Shown piece by piece: positions 10,076 through 19,792 of a stretch of 64,000 nt of DNA (positions within the stretch are counted from its first letter, which is position 1; the number at the start of each line of letters is the position of its first letter). A model generated the notes under the pieces. That model saw only the letters and a list, made by a program, of their open reading frames with translations, was not told the origin of the DNA and did no database searches. This stretch comes from Moraxella nasibovis (GTDB lineage: Bacteria; Pseudomonadota; Gammaproteobacteria; Pseudomonadales; Moraxellaceae), in assembly GCF_029581575.1 (NCBI RefSeq), contig NZ_CP089975.1, positions 1,674,001 to 1,738,000 of the forward strand, read 5' to 3'. A program made the position numbers and the translations under genes.

Positions 10076-10733
10076 ACTCCTGTACCAGCATTTGATGAGA
10101 AATGCCCGCCTCCTCCAAGCACGATTTCACCTGCAAAGGATGAATCGCACAAGACTCATTTGTACCGCTTTTTGCCAATGAATACAGCGTCACACGATAA
10201 GAAACGCTCTCATCTACACCCAAATCTGCAATGTCAGCCAAGCTCACCCCAGATGGCGCATAAGACAAATCATCAGCATCAGGGGTGGCGCTCAGCACCC
10301 ACCACAGCTTTACCTGCCCATCAAGACAGCGCAGGCTTGGTGTGTCCAATGACAGCTTGCTTGGATGAAAATTTGCCAGCCCAGCCGCCATCTCAAAGCA
10401 CATAAAACCAATGCTTTGCTTGGTCTGTTCTGGTGCGGCATTTTGGTCGGCTTGGTCTTGCGTGATGAAGTGGTGGGCGCTGTATTTTTGTTGGTGATGC
10501 GTGATGAGCTTTGATAAGATGCCATCATCAGCCAAGATGGTTTTTTGAGCGGCAGGCTGACCCAGCATGGCAAAAGGCGCATCTGCCGCCACAAACAGCG
10601 CATTCACCTTGCCCGTGGCAAAGGCAAGCCTTGTGTCGTTTAGACTTTGGCGAATGGCGAGCGCCGACAAGCTGGTAACGATCAAAATCACAATCAGCAC
10701 CATCAAAAGCACATAACCTCGCTCCGCCCTCAT
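10059..10733 (-). CDS. pilX: Type IV pilus minor pilin PilX
   Basis: 224 residues. A very short leader ends in Gly before YVLLMVLIVILIVTSLSAL, a class III prepilin signal cut by PilD. As usual for the PilX group (and GspK-like pilins) the Glu at mature position 5 is missing. The soluble part is poorly conserved, with paired Cys near the C-terminus. Its ATG overlaps the pilW stop by four bases and its end overlaps pilY1, so translation is probably coupled. PilX joins PilV, PilW and PilY1 in a priming complex at the pilus tip. Confidence 0.78.
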   Translation of the reverse strand: MRAERGYVLLMVLIVILIVTSLSALAIRQSLNDTRLAFATGKVNALFVAADAPFAMLGQPAAQKTILADDGILSKLITHHQQKYSAHHFITQDQADQNAAPEQTKQSIGFMCFEMAAGLANFHPSKLSLDTPSLRCLDGQVKLWWVLSATPDADDLSYAPSGVSLADIADLGVDESVSYRVTLYSLAKSGTNESCAIHPLQVKSCLEEAGISHQMLVQEYDYGY

Positions 10734-11722
10734 TGCACATCTCCTTGCGCCTTGATGTTTCTTAGCTGTACGGTCAGCTGATGCAAGCGCCTGTCATGAC
10801 TGCCTGCTCCATCACGCACCGCCACCGCCTCGCCAAATACTTCAAACTGCCGCTCACCCACCTCATCGCTGGGCAAAGTCAGTGGTGAATGACTCAGCCA
10901 CGCCACATCCAAAGATACGATGGGCGACAAAGATGCGCTGTCATAGTCGCTGGGTCGAACAAGGCGCACGCCATCGCCTTCTTGCACACCCAATCTCACC
11001 CACATGCCCTCGACATGATGCGCCATGATCTGACCTTGACTTTGCTCACCAAAGCCGTAGATGACATTGGCGTTTTTGGTGTCTTTGGCACTCTCATCGA
11101 TGATGGCGTTGATGAAAGCGGTCGAGCTTTGAGCAAAACGGCGATCTCTGGTGGCATCTCGGACGATGTTTTCGGTGATAAATTTTGCCGCATCACAGCG
11201 CAGATTCATCACGCCATCGTCATTTTGGATAAAATAACGCTCAATCACCACCTGCCCATCAACCCAAGCCATCTCGCCACTTTTGAGTCTGGCACGGCGG
11301 GGGCCCAGCACCATCTCACCTTCGCAGTTCCACATGTCCTGTGGTGCACGGTAGATGATCGTCAGCTGATCGGATGGCAAATTGGTGCCGTCATTTGGCA
11401 GATGCATACGCCCAGTCAGATAGCGTGCGATGTTTGCGCCATTGTTGTTTTGTCTGCTCAGCTGATTTTGATGAATCAAAATGCCCGAAGGCAAAGGATA
11501 AGACAGCACCGACTCATCAATGCCAAGCCCTGCCAAGCGCAGATTTGCCGCCAGCCCATCGGTGGCAAAAATCTGTCGGTTGATGTCATCGGCTGTGCGT
11601 TCTTGACTAAGCACCCCTTTCATGCTCGCCACATACACCTGACCTGCCATCAGTACGATGAGCGCACCGATGAGTAGCGCTACCATCATCTCCATCAAGC
11701 CAAATCCACTCAGCTGTTTCAT
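10730..11722 (-). CDS. pilW: Type IV pilus minor pilin PilW
   Basis: 330 residues. Prepilin site SG/FGLMEMMVALLIGALIVLMAG with Glu at mature position 5, then a long beta-rich domain. Size and position between pilV and pilX are those of PilW, a core minor pilin of the tip complex. It begins 20 bases after pilV and its stop overlaps the pilX start by four bases (ATGA). Confidence 0.82.
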   Translation of the reverse strand: MKQLSGFGLMEMMVALLIGALIVLMAGQVYVASMKGVLSQERTADDINRQIFATDGLAANLRLAGLGIDESVLSYPLPSGILIHQNQLSRQNNNGANIARYLTGRMHLPNDGTNLPSDQLTIIYRAPQDMWNCEGEMVLGPRRARLKSGEMAWVDGQVVIERYFIQNDDGVMNLRCDAAKFITENIVRDATRDRRFAQSSTAFINAIIDESAKDTKNANVIYGFGEQSQGQIMAHHVEGMWVRLGVQEGDGVRLVRPSDYDSASLSPIVSLDVAWLSHSPLTLPSDEVGERQFEVFGEAVAVRDGAGSHDRRLHQLTVQLRNIKAQGDVQ

Positions 11723-11742
11723 CTGCCCTCCCTGCGCCCCAT

Positions 11743-12270
11743 CTAATACGCCATCGTCATGCAGCGAGCGCCTTGGTTAATTGAGCCATTAAAGTACAGG
11801 CAGCCACCCTCGCCCCAAGTCGCAGCGGTCTCACCCCACGCTGCGATGAGACGATGCTCGCCATTATGAACCACAGCATTTAGGCGAATGCCCTCTTTGG
11901 CGGCAAGTCTGGCATTATTGATGGCTCGATGTGTGATGAGTCTTTGTGTGGTGCATTGGCTTTGATGACAGTCTGTCGATACCGCTTGCAGCGCTTGGCG
12001 ATACCCCTCCATCATCTGCATACTTGTGCCATCTGCCTGATTCATGCGCCCAAACAGCCGAGCATGATCACGGCGACTCTCATCATCTGCCCCACTTAAT
12101 ATCTCAGCATGTGTCGTCATGTACGCCACCGCCGATGTGCGCATGGCGGCATCTTTGGTGGCATGGGTCGCTCGAGCCTGTACCATCAAAAACCCCAAAA
12201 ACGCCATCGTCACCAACAAAAGCGCCACCATCACTTCAATCAAGCCAAATCCCTGCTGATGCCTTTTCAT
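11743..12270 (-). CDS. pilV: Type IV pilus minor pilin PilV
   Basis: 175 residues. Prepilin cleavage site QQG/FGLIEVMVALLLVTMAFLGFLMVQ with Glu5, typical of PilV. The frame opens at a TTG (12282), but ATG 12270 gives a leader of normal length, so it is preferred. First gene of the leftward pilV-pilW-pilX-pilY1 unit. No FimU/FimT-like or PilE-like gene lies here, so the remaining minor pilins must be elsewhere. Confidence 0.8.
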   Translation of the reverse strand: MKRHQQGFGLIEVMVALLLVTMAFLGFLMVQARATHATKDAAMRTSAVAYMTTHAEILSGADDESRRDHARLFGRMNQADGTSMQMMEGYRQALQAVSTDCHQSQCTTQRLITHRAINNARLAAKEGIRLNAVVHNGEHRLIAAWGETAATWGEGGCLYFNGSINQGARCMTMAY

Positions 12271-12422
12271 ATGACACACCAAACCAAAACACCAAACCCT
12301 GTTAATATCAAAAAACCATCACAGCCAAGGCACTTTTAAACAAACCACTTTAAACAAGCCATTTAACAAAGATTCTAACACAGGTTTGAATCTTATGTCT
12401 CTACATTCAGCCAAAGCACTGA

Positions 12423-13109
12423 CTATGAAAAATCTTGCGACCCATGCGCCACACACACCGCCAGCAGTGATGTCTTGGGTGCATGGCGAATGATGACGCT
12501 CGCCGCTGCCTGTAAGGTCGCCCCTGTTGTCGCCACATCATCAAACAAAATCACCCGTCTGGCTGACACCTCGCCACAGATGGCAAAGGCATCGCTCATG
12601 TTATCCAGTCGCTGTCTGCGGTCAAGCGTGCGCTGATGCTCAGCATCGTCAATGCGACTAAGCCCCTGCCACAAAGGCAGCTGCCAATGATGTGCCAAAC
12701 ATTTGGCAAGCACCATCACAGGGTCAAAGCCTCGCTTGACCAAGCGCTTTTTGGTGGTGGGTATGGGGATGATGACGGTGTGATCGGCATGCGCACCGAC
12801 GGGTCTGGGCATCTGATGAATGGCGTGAAACAGCAGCATCAAGGATGGCAAATGCTCGCTGTCCTTAAAATGCGTCATCGCCTGATTGATGGGGTATTGA
12901 TAAAAAGTGGCAAAATATAAAGGAAAAGTGCGATCAGGCAAGCCTACTACTTGCGCTGACAGCTTGATGGGTGGTAGTTGCCACGCCATGAGCGCATGAC
13001 AATCAGCGCACAGTATCCCGCCCGTCTTAGCCATCGGCTCATGGCACAGCACGCACAGTCCGTGCCATCGTTGTAGCCACCGTGATGGCGCATAAGGGGC
13101 TAAGCGCAC
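12423..13109 (-). CDS. comF: ComF-family phosphoribosyltransferase-like protein
   Basis: 228 residues. N-terminal four-Cys zinc finger (CVLC, then CADC about 15 residues on), then a PRTase-type domain with the PRPP loop VILFDDVATTGATLQA and the RGFDPVMVLAK segment characteristic of ComF/GntX. The family is linked to natural transformation (ssDNA uptake in Gram-positives; also needed in several gammaproteobacteria), which fits a naturally competent Moraxella. The start is a GTG (13109). It follows pldA in the same direction with only 35 bases between. Confidence 0.82.
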   Translation of the reverse strand: MRLAPYAPSRWLQRWHGLCVLCHEPMAKTGGILCADCHALMAWQLPPIKLSAQVVGLPDRTFPLYFATFYQYPINQAMTHFKDSEHLPSLMLLFHAIHQMPRPVGAHADHTVIIPIPTTKKRLVKRGFDPVMVLAKCLAHHWQLPLWQGLSRIDDAEHQRTLDRRQRLDNMSDAFAICGEVSARRVILFDDVATTGATLQAAASVIIRHAPKTSLLAVCVAHGSQDFS

Positions 13110-13144
13110 TCGTCTGGTGCGCCCAAGAGCATTAAAGATGCGCT

Positions 13145-14428
13145 TTATAGCCCCATCCAGTCGTTAAGCATGACACCCACGCCGATCGATGTCGCCTCGT
13201 GATTGTAATCAATGAACGACTGTCCATAGCCTTGAAACAGCTGCACATAGCCGCTGATGCCCTTACCGAGCGGATGCACATAGTCAAGCTGCAATGCGCC
13301 TTTACCTGTTTTTGGGTTGTAGCGCACAAGCCCTGAGATGTTTTTGTTGTTTTGTAATTGATACAAAAACTTAACATCGCCATGACCATAATAATCAAGC
13401 ACATCAGGATTGTCATCAGGTTGAGCGCCATTACCCTCTTTTAAAATTCGTGCCCACAATCTTGGCATGACGGTCAAATTTCCCCACTCCATGCCCGCCA
13501 TCGCATAAGCACGATTCCACGAGCGAGACAACGGATTGTCCTCACCATTAGAATGATGCACCACGCCAGCGCCCAGCATACGCAAACGCCCACCAAACGG
13601 CAAATCCGCCGAAACAGGCTGCGTCAAGAACATCTCAGGCTCATAGTCGTGCGCACGAAACGGTCTGGAATTATCCTCATTATAAATCTGCCAATGCGCC
13701 ATGTGCGTATAGCCAAACCAAAGGTCGGCATTGGTGCCAAACACATCGTCCATCATTTTTGATTTTAATGACACTTGGAATTTCAGCTCAGGGGCACGCT
13801 GCTGATTTGCTGTATAGTACCGAGCCTCTTGGGTTGGGGTGCTGGGCTTACGATTTGGCTTGCCATGCAAATACATCGGCAAGATATAGACAGGATTGTG
13901 CGGACGCACACGCCACAGACCCTGCTCGCTGTTGCGGTCAAGGTCATAGCCGATGGACAGCGGTGTGTAGCGTTCGATGTTGCGCTTGATGGTGTCGCCA
14001 TCAGCGTCTGCCGACTTATTGTCCACAAAGACCACTTGACGGCTGCCTGTGATGCTTTTGATAGTCTCCCCCAAAGCGATCGGCTGCTTTTGATGTAAGA
14101 TGGCAGGCACCTTGCCTTGGGCAATGTCATCAAAACACGCCAAGCGAGCCGAATCACTGGCAATCAGCGCACAGTCACGAAATATCGCCTCACCTTCAAG
14201 CGGCGTTTTGATGGGCAAATCCTCTACCTGCGCCGCATTCACCGTCTCAGCAGTTGTGGTGGTTGTGCCTGATAACACCTCACTGTCTGATGGCTCATTC
14301 GTCAGCTCATTTGTCAATTCATTTGTCAGCGCCTGAATTTGCACCGACTCATCGCTTTGCGCGATCGCATTCATGGCAATGACGACTGTCGCCGCCAATG
14401 CACTTTGTTGAAAGATTTTTTGAATCAT
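13145..14428 (-). CDS. pldA: Outer-membrane phospholipase A (OMPLA)
   Basis: About 427 residues. A signal peptide (MIQKIFQQSALAATVVIAMNAIAQS) precedes a roughly 110-residue linker rich in Thr/Ser/Glu and then the 12-strand OMPLA barrel. The active-site block VHHSNGEDNPLSRSWNR carries the His-Ser dyad and the Asn of OMPLA; YTHMAHWQIYNEDNSRPFRAHDYEPE matches the preceding strands. OMPLA hydrolyses phospholipids that reach the outer leaflet and uses calcium at the dimer interface. The open frame extends to 14521, but AGGTGA lies just before ATG 14428/14431 and the signal starts there. It is longer than E. coli PldA (289) because of the N-terminal insertion. Confidence 0.88.
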   Translation of the reverse strand: MIQKIFQQSALAATVVIAMNAIAQSDESVQIQALTNELTNELTNEPSDSEVLSGTTTTTAETVNAAQVEDLPIKTPLEGEAIFRDCALIASDSARLACFDDIAQGKVPAILHQKQPIALGETIKSITGSRQVVFVDNKSADADGDTIKRNIERYTPLSIGYDLDRNSEQGLWRVRPHNPVYILPMYLHGKPNRKPSTPTQEARYYTANQQRAPELKFQVSLKSKMMDDVFGTNADLWFGYTHMAHWQIYNEDNSRPFRAHDYEPEMFLTQPVSADLPFGGRLRMLGAGVVHHSNGEDNPLSRSWNRAYAMAGMEWGNLTVMPRLWARILKEGNGAQPDDNPDVLDYYGHGDVKFLYQLQNNKNISGLVRYNPKTGKGALQLDYVHPLGKGISGYVQLFQGYGQSFIDYNHEATSIGVGVMLNDWMGL

Positions 14429-14520
14429 CATTTCACCTACTTTTAAGTACTTCAAATTCGCAGTTGCTGCGTTTTTGGTTTGTGTTTTTGATTTTGAAAA
14501 TTTGGTCAAAACACCGCCCA

Positions 14521-15045
14521 TCAGCCGTATTTTCGCCCATCATACAAGATGTAGCCATCTTGATGGCGAGATGCTGGGTCGTGATGTGTCCAGTGCACCA
14601 CGCCGCCTTTGTCAGTGTATTCATACTCGCCATAAAAAGTCACAAAGTCGCCTTTTTTGAGTCGTGGTAAGCGTGGCGCAAGGTCAATGTTATGCGCAAT
14701 CAATACCGTGTGCTTGCTGTCTTGCAAGCGGACGATGAACTTCTGATGGCGTGAGCCTTTATTGTCATCAGGCAAAACCGCCACCACCTGCCCACAGCCC
14801 AAAACCTGCACATCCGAGCGCTGCTTGGCAAAGGCATCGATGATGCGCTGATTATGACAAAAATCAGACGGCGCACCCAGATGAGCGGCATCCTCCGCCA
14901 ACACCTCGGCACTCGACCCAGCGTTCGTCTTAGACTTGGCATCATCAAGACAGCCAAGCACAGACAAAGACAGCAAGCCTACCAACATCAAAGACAGCAT
15001 TTTGCCAGATTTTTTGGGGAATGTTAAAAAAGTATGTGCGTTCAT
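14521..15045 (-). CDS. DUF3465 lipoprotein
   Basis: 174 residues. Lipoprotein signal with lipobox LSVLGC (Cys about residue 32), then an OB-like DUF3465 domain: [49 protein letters not shown] and the signature [11 protein letters not shown] followed by [12 protein letters not shown]. No biochemical role is known to me for this family. It lies just upstream of pldA in the same direction (about 92 bases), so both may be co-expressed. Confidence 0.78.
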   Translation of the reverse strand: MNAHTFLTFPKKSGKMLSLMLVGLLSLSVLGCLDDAKSKTNAGSSAEVLAEDAAHLGAPSDFCHNQRIIDAFAKQRSDVQVLGCGQVVAVLPDDNKGSRHQKFIVRLQDSKHTVLIAHNIDLAPRLPRLKKGDFVTFYGEYEYTDKGGVVHWTHHDPASRHQDGYILYDGRKYG

Positions 15046-15093
15046 CTTAAATCATGCCAATCATACCAATCATGTCTATCACGCCAGTTACGC

Positions 15094-16083
15094 TCAGTCC
15101 TGCGCATCCAGCTCGTATGCCTTATCCAAAAGCATTCGCCCCTTCGGTGTCCGCTGAATGTAGCCTTGCTGAATCAAATACGGCTCAATGACATCTTCAA
15201 GCGTGCCTCTGTCCTCTGCCATCGCCGCCGCAATCGCCTCCACACCAGCAGGTCTGCCGTCAAACCGCTCGGCAAGCATGAGCAAATATCGTCTGTCCAG
15301 ATGGTCAAGCCCCTGCTTATCCACCGACAGCATATCCAGTGCTAAGCTTGCCATCTGCTGTGTTACCACGCCATCGCCTTTGACTTCGGCATAATCTCGC
15401 ACACGGCGGAGCAGGCGGTTGGCGATACGGGGCGTGCCACGACTACGGCGAGCCACCTCCATCGCTCCGCCTTTATCCATGACAATGCCCATCAGCCGTG
15501 CCGCACGCTCAACGATGGTCGTCAAATCCGCCACATGATAAAACTCCAACCGCTGAACAATACCAAAACGATCACGCAAAGGTGCGGTCAAAAGCCCCGC
15601 TCTGGTCGTCGCTGCCACAAGCGTAAAAGGGGGTAAATCGAGCTTAATGGAGCGAGCCGCAGGACCTTCGCCAATCATGATGTCGAGCTGATAATCCTCC
15701 ATCGCAGGATACAAAATCTCTTCAATCACTGGGCTAAGCCTGTGAATTTCATCAATAAACAGCACATCGCCTTCTTCTAAGTTGGTCAGCATTGCCGCCA
15801 AATCGCCCGCTCGCTCGAGCACAGGTCCGCTCGTTGAACGCAAATTTCCACCCATTTCTCCGGCGATGATGTTCGCCAAAGTGGTCTTGCCCAAACCAGG
15901 CGGACCAAAAATCAGCGTGTGGTCAAGTGCCTCACCACGCTGACGAGCTGCCGTGATGAACACCTCCATCTGCTCACGCACCTTTGGCTGACCGATATAG
16001 TCGGACAAGGTTGCAGGGCGAATGGCACGGTCTAATGCATCATCTTTTTTTAAGGTAGGGTCAATCAGGCGGTTTTGGCTCAT
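15094..16083 (-). CDS. ruvB: Holliday junction branch migration helicase RuvB
   Basis: 329 residues. AAA+ motor of RuvABC: Walker [16 protein letters not shown], Walker [12 protein letters not shown], sensor [17 protein letters not shown] and the C-terminal winged helix ([19 protein letters not shown], then [24 protein letters not shown]). The open frame continues to 16221, but the extra 46 residues are a low-similarity hydrophobic stretch; MSQNRLIDP at 16083 matches the family start. ruvA and ruvC are not adjacent. Confidence 0.94.
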   Translation of the reverse strand: MSQNRLIDPTLKKDDALDRAIRPATLSDYIGQPKVREQMEVFITAARQRGEALDHTLIFGPPGLGKTTLANIIAGEMGGNLRSTSGPVLERAGDLAAMLTNLEEGDVLFIDEIHRLSPVIEEILYPAMEDYQLDIMIGEGPAARSIKLDLPPFTLVAATTRAGLLTAPLRDRFGIVQRLEFYHVADLTTIVERAARLMGIVMDKGGAMEVARRSRGTPRIANRLLRRVRDYAEVKGDGVVTQQMASLALDMLSVDKQGLDHLDRRYLLMLAERFDGRPAGVEAIAAAMAEDRGTLEDVIEPYLIQQGYIQRTPKGRMLLDKAYELDAQD

Positions 16084-16582
16084 GGGTGGCTCATGGGTGG
16101 TGAAATGTGGGCCTGCTCGTCGTTGTTGATGGATTTGGCAATCAATTTGTAGGTTTGGTAAGCAAAATTCAACCAAGCAAACGATAAAACAGCAGCACAA
16201 AAATACCATTATTATAATCAACTTTTGCTCATTTGTCGCCTATTTCTACATTTAAGGCATCAGATAAGCTACATTTAAGGCATCAGATAAGACATCAAAA
16301 TGTCGCACTAGCATAAGCTTTTGATTGTTACTATTGTTTAAATGCCTGCAAACTTAGCTGACATGAAAGATGATACAACCAACCGTCATTTTTAAAATTT
16401 TATGATATTTATCAATAATTTATAAAATAATTGACAAAAACACAACCTTGCATGATTTACGCTCATGTTGCTGATTTTGGTAAAAATGAACAATAAAACA
16501 ACACATTTTCCTAGCTTTTAGTATGACTTTTTGATGGCAAAGATTTATTATATACGCAGTTTTGATTTTGCGTGTCGTTACT
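16084..16582. other. Intergenic region upstream of ruvB with a 23-bp tandem duplication
   Basis: About 500 bases, very AT-rich, between divergent ruvB and the small secreted protein gene. It holds a perfect 23-bp tandem duplication (16246-16291) and otherwise no gene-like frame or clear RNA structure. Confidence 0.6.
16246..16291. repeat. Perfect 23-bp tandem duplication
   Basis: The unit CTACATTTAAGGCATCAGAT plus AAG occurs at 16246-16268 and again at 16269-16291 with no difference. It lies about 160 bases before the ruvB start. Confidence 0.9.
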
Positions 16583-17056
16583 ATGATCGTTACCATAAAA
16601 AGATCACCGAAAAGATCATCAAACAGTCAAAAACACCCCAATCTGACCGCCTTTTTAAGCTCGCACAGGACGCTGCTGGCGGCACTATTGGTACTGGCTT
16701 GCCTGACAAACATCAGCCACGCCAACCCTCGCTTTGTCAATATGCAAGGCAAATTCCACAAAACTTCCAGCGCTGAGCTGACCGTCTCGCAGTATGAGCT
16801 TGCCTTGGTGCAAGTGCTGTCTGAAATCTGCCCGCCAATGCTCAGCAATCAGCAGCGCATCCAGTTTGCCCACGCCTATCAGCAGCAGCTGCGCTCATTC
16901 ATGCCCACCTCCACCAACCCAAACAACACCTTGCGCCAGCTACGCACTCAGCTTGGCTATCGCTCTGCCCTTCAAAACATTCGAGCATGGACAGCGACCT
17001 ATCCCCCCGCCCAAAACCGCAAAATCTGCCTACAATTCACCGAAGTGGAATTTTAA
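16583..17056 (+). CDS. Hypothetical secreted protein
   Basis: 158 residues from ATG 16583 (a TTG at 16562 would add seven). A basic N-terminus of about 30 residues precedes a hydrophobic segment (LLAALLVLACLTNISHA) ending in a plausible signal-peptidase site before NPRFV. The mature part of about 105 residues is helical, rich in Gln/Arg, with two Cys (SEICPPM and RKICLQF) that could form a disulfide. No family recognised. The unusually long N-region may mean the true start is further in. Confidence 0.55.
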   Translation: MIVTIKRSPKRSSNSQKHPNLTAFLSSHRTLLAALLVLACLTNISHANPRFVNMQGKFHKTSSAELTVSQYELALVQVLSEICPPMLSNQQRIQFAHAYQQQLRSFMPTSTNPNNTLRQLRTQLGYRSALQNIRAWTATYPPAQNRKICLQFTEVEF

Positions 17057-17176
17057 TGATTAGATTTTATTATATTTAAGTTAATAAAAATTAAAAAATT
17101 GGGAAATTGGCGATCGCACCAACCCACTAATGATTACAAAATACGATTTTAAATTTGTAACATTTCATCAAAACAA

Positions 17177-17205
17177 TTTCAACTCATGGTGAATTTTGCT
17201 ATAAT
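17177..17205 (+). promoter_or_regulatory. Promoter of dacC (extended -10)
   Basis: TGCTATAAT at 17197-17205 is a near-consensus extended -10; a weak TTTCAA sits 17 bases upstream of the -10 hexamer. The dacC start is 33 bases downstream of the element. Confidence 0.6.
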
Positions 17206-17238
17206 TGCACGCTTTTTAACCTGTTGCCTTTGTGAATC

Positions 17239-18408
17239 ATGATGAAACCACGCACCCTTTTGCCATTTTTTTCGCCGATGGCTTTCGCCCTTGCCCTATT
17301 TGGCGCCAACATCGCCGCTCATGCTGCTCCTGCCGCCCCCACGCTTGATAACACCGCTTATGTGCTGATGGATTATGACACAGGGACGATTTTGGCACAA
17401 AAAAATGCCGACACGCCCCTGCCGCCTGCATCATTAACCAAGATGATGACCAGCTACATCTTAGAGCAGCACCTGCTGTCAGGCGAGCTGTCTGAGGACA
17501 CGCCCATCAAAGTGAGCGAAAACGCATGGTGCCGTGGCTCAAGCACAGAGTCGTGCATGTATGTGCCTTTGGGCGAGAGCGCTCGTGCCATTGATATTTT
17601 GCGTGGCATCATCGTGCAGTCTGGTAATGACGCATCCATCGCTTTTGCTGAGCACATCTCAGGCTCAGAGTCCGCCTTTGCCAGCATCATGAATGACGAG
17701 GCGGCAAAGCTTGGCATGACCAAGACCACCTTCAAAAACGCCACAGGCATGCCTGCCGACGGACATCTGTCGAGCGCCAAAGACTTGGCAACTTTGGCTC
17801 GTGCCATCATCAAAAACAGCGAACAATACTACGCCATCTACGCCGAAAAAGAATTCACCTACAATAACATCAAACAACAAAACCGCAACGCCCTACTCTA
17901 CACCGACAGCACTGTCGATGGACTCAAAACAGGGCATACCTCAGAGGCAGGCTACCTGCTGGCTGCATCTGCCAACCGTGACAACATGCGCCTGATCGCC
18001 ATCGTCATGGGCGCAAAAAGCACCAACGAGCGAGCCGACCAGATGCGTGAGCTGCTAGGCTATGGCTACAACAATTTCACCAACACCGTACTGGCACCAA
18101 AGGGTCAAATCATCACCCGTGCACCCGTCAAATTTGGGCAAGTCGGCGAGGTCGATGCCGTCGCCCTGCACGACCTAAAAGTACTCACCGACAAAGGCGA
18201 AAAAGTCACACCAAGTACCGTCATCCGCCTAAATGACAACATCACCGCCCCCATCACACAAGGTCAAGAGCTAGGACAAATGCTGGCGATGGTCAATGGC
18301 AAAGAAGTCGCCAGCACACCAATCGTCGCCGCCAACGATGTGGCAGAAGCAGGCTTTGTCAGCCGAGTGTGGCAAAGCTTGGTGGATTGGGTGGCAAACC
18401 TTTTCTAA
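17239..18408 (+). CDS. dacC: D-alanyl-D-alanine carboxypeptidase (PBP5/6 type)
   Basis: 389 residues. Signal peptide to about residue 30 (ANIAAHAAPAAP), then a class A low-molecular-weight PBP: catalytic SLTK in PPASLTKMMTSY, SGN in VQSGNDASIAF and KTG in DGLKTGHTSEAGY. The C-terminal beta domain ends in an amphipathic helix (VSRVWQSLVDWVANLF) that anchors such enzymes to the periplasmic face of the inner membrane. It trims the terminal D-Ala from peptidoglycan pentapeptides. Could equally be named dacA; the symbol is by family only. Confidence 0.88.
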   Translation: MMKPRTLLPFFSPMAFALALFGANIAAHAAPAAPTLDNTAYVLMDYDTGTILAQKNADTPLPPASLTKMMTSYILEQHLLSGELSEDTPIKVSENAWCRGSSTESCMYVPLGESARAIDILRGIIVQSGNDASIAFAEHISGSESAFASIMNDEAAKLGMTKTTFKNATGMPADGHLSSAKDLATLARAIIKNSEQYYAIYAEKEFTYNNIKQQNRNALLYTDSTVDGLKTGHTSEAGYLLAASANRDNMRLIAIVMGAKSTNERADQMRELLGYGYNNFTNTVLAPKGQIITRAPVKFGQVGEVDAVALHDLKVLTDKGEKVTPSTVIRLNDNITAPITQGQELGQMLAMVNGKEVASTPIVAANDVAEAGFVSRVWQSLVDWVANLF

Positions 18409-18445
18409 CCATTACGCATTTTAATATCCAAAAATTAATATCTAA

Positions 18446-18473
18446 AAAGTCGGCAACTGTCGGCTTTTTTATT
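18446..18473 (+). terminator. Terminator after dacC
   Basis: AAAAGTCG / TCGGCTTTT hairpin (one T-G pair) followed by T-rich DNA. Confidence 0.75.
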
Positions 18474-18532
18474 TGTTGAAATGCGCATAATTTGATAAGA
18501 TAAGCCAATTTTCCAAACAACTCATCTTTTAA

Positions 18533-19549
<1,017 letters not shown>

Positions 19550-19570
19550 AAATTTACAAAACCCAAAACA

Positions 19571-19608
19571 CGCCCCAAAGACCACCCAATCTTTGGGGCG
19601 AATTTTTT
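19571..19608 (+). terminator. Terminator after hemB
   Basis: Perfect stem CGCCCCAAAG / CTTTGGGGCG, ten-base loop, then AATTTTTT. Confidence 0.88.
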
Positions 19609-19733
19609 GGGGTGGTTTTAGAGCAGAATTTTTAAAAGGTTTTTGTCATAATGCCCAGCCAAACCCCCAACTTTTTTCTCACTCATTCACAAAAAACACT
19701 CATCAATCAACCCTAGCACCGCCCCCAAAATCA

Positions 19734-19742
19734 TGCTAAAAT
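19734..19742 (+). promoter_or_regulatory. Extended -10 element before maeB
   Basis: TGCTAAAAT, the same motif as before cmoM and miaB, 50 bases before the maeB ATG. Confidence 0.5.
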
Positions 19743-19792
19743 AACACAATTTTATTTATCATAACTTCATCATAATCACATAGGAACATCTC

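Noticed and set aside
10889-11677. 262-codon plus-strand open frame over pilW
   Set aside because: Antisense to a clear prepilin gene; its translation shows no domain or signal and no ribosome site.
13553-14336. Several plus-strand frames over pldA
   Set aside because: Antisense to the OMPLA barrel and its linker; no independent evidence.
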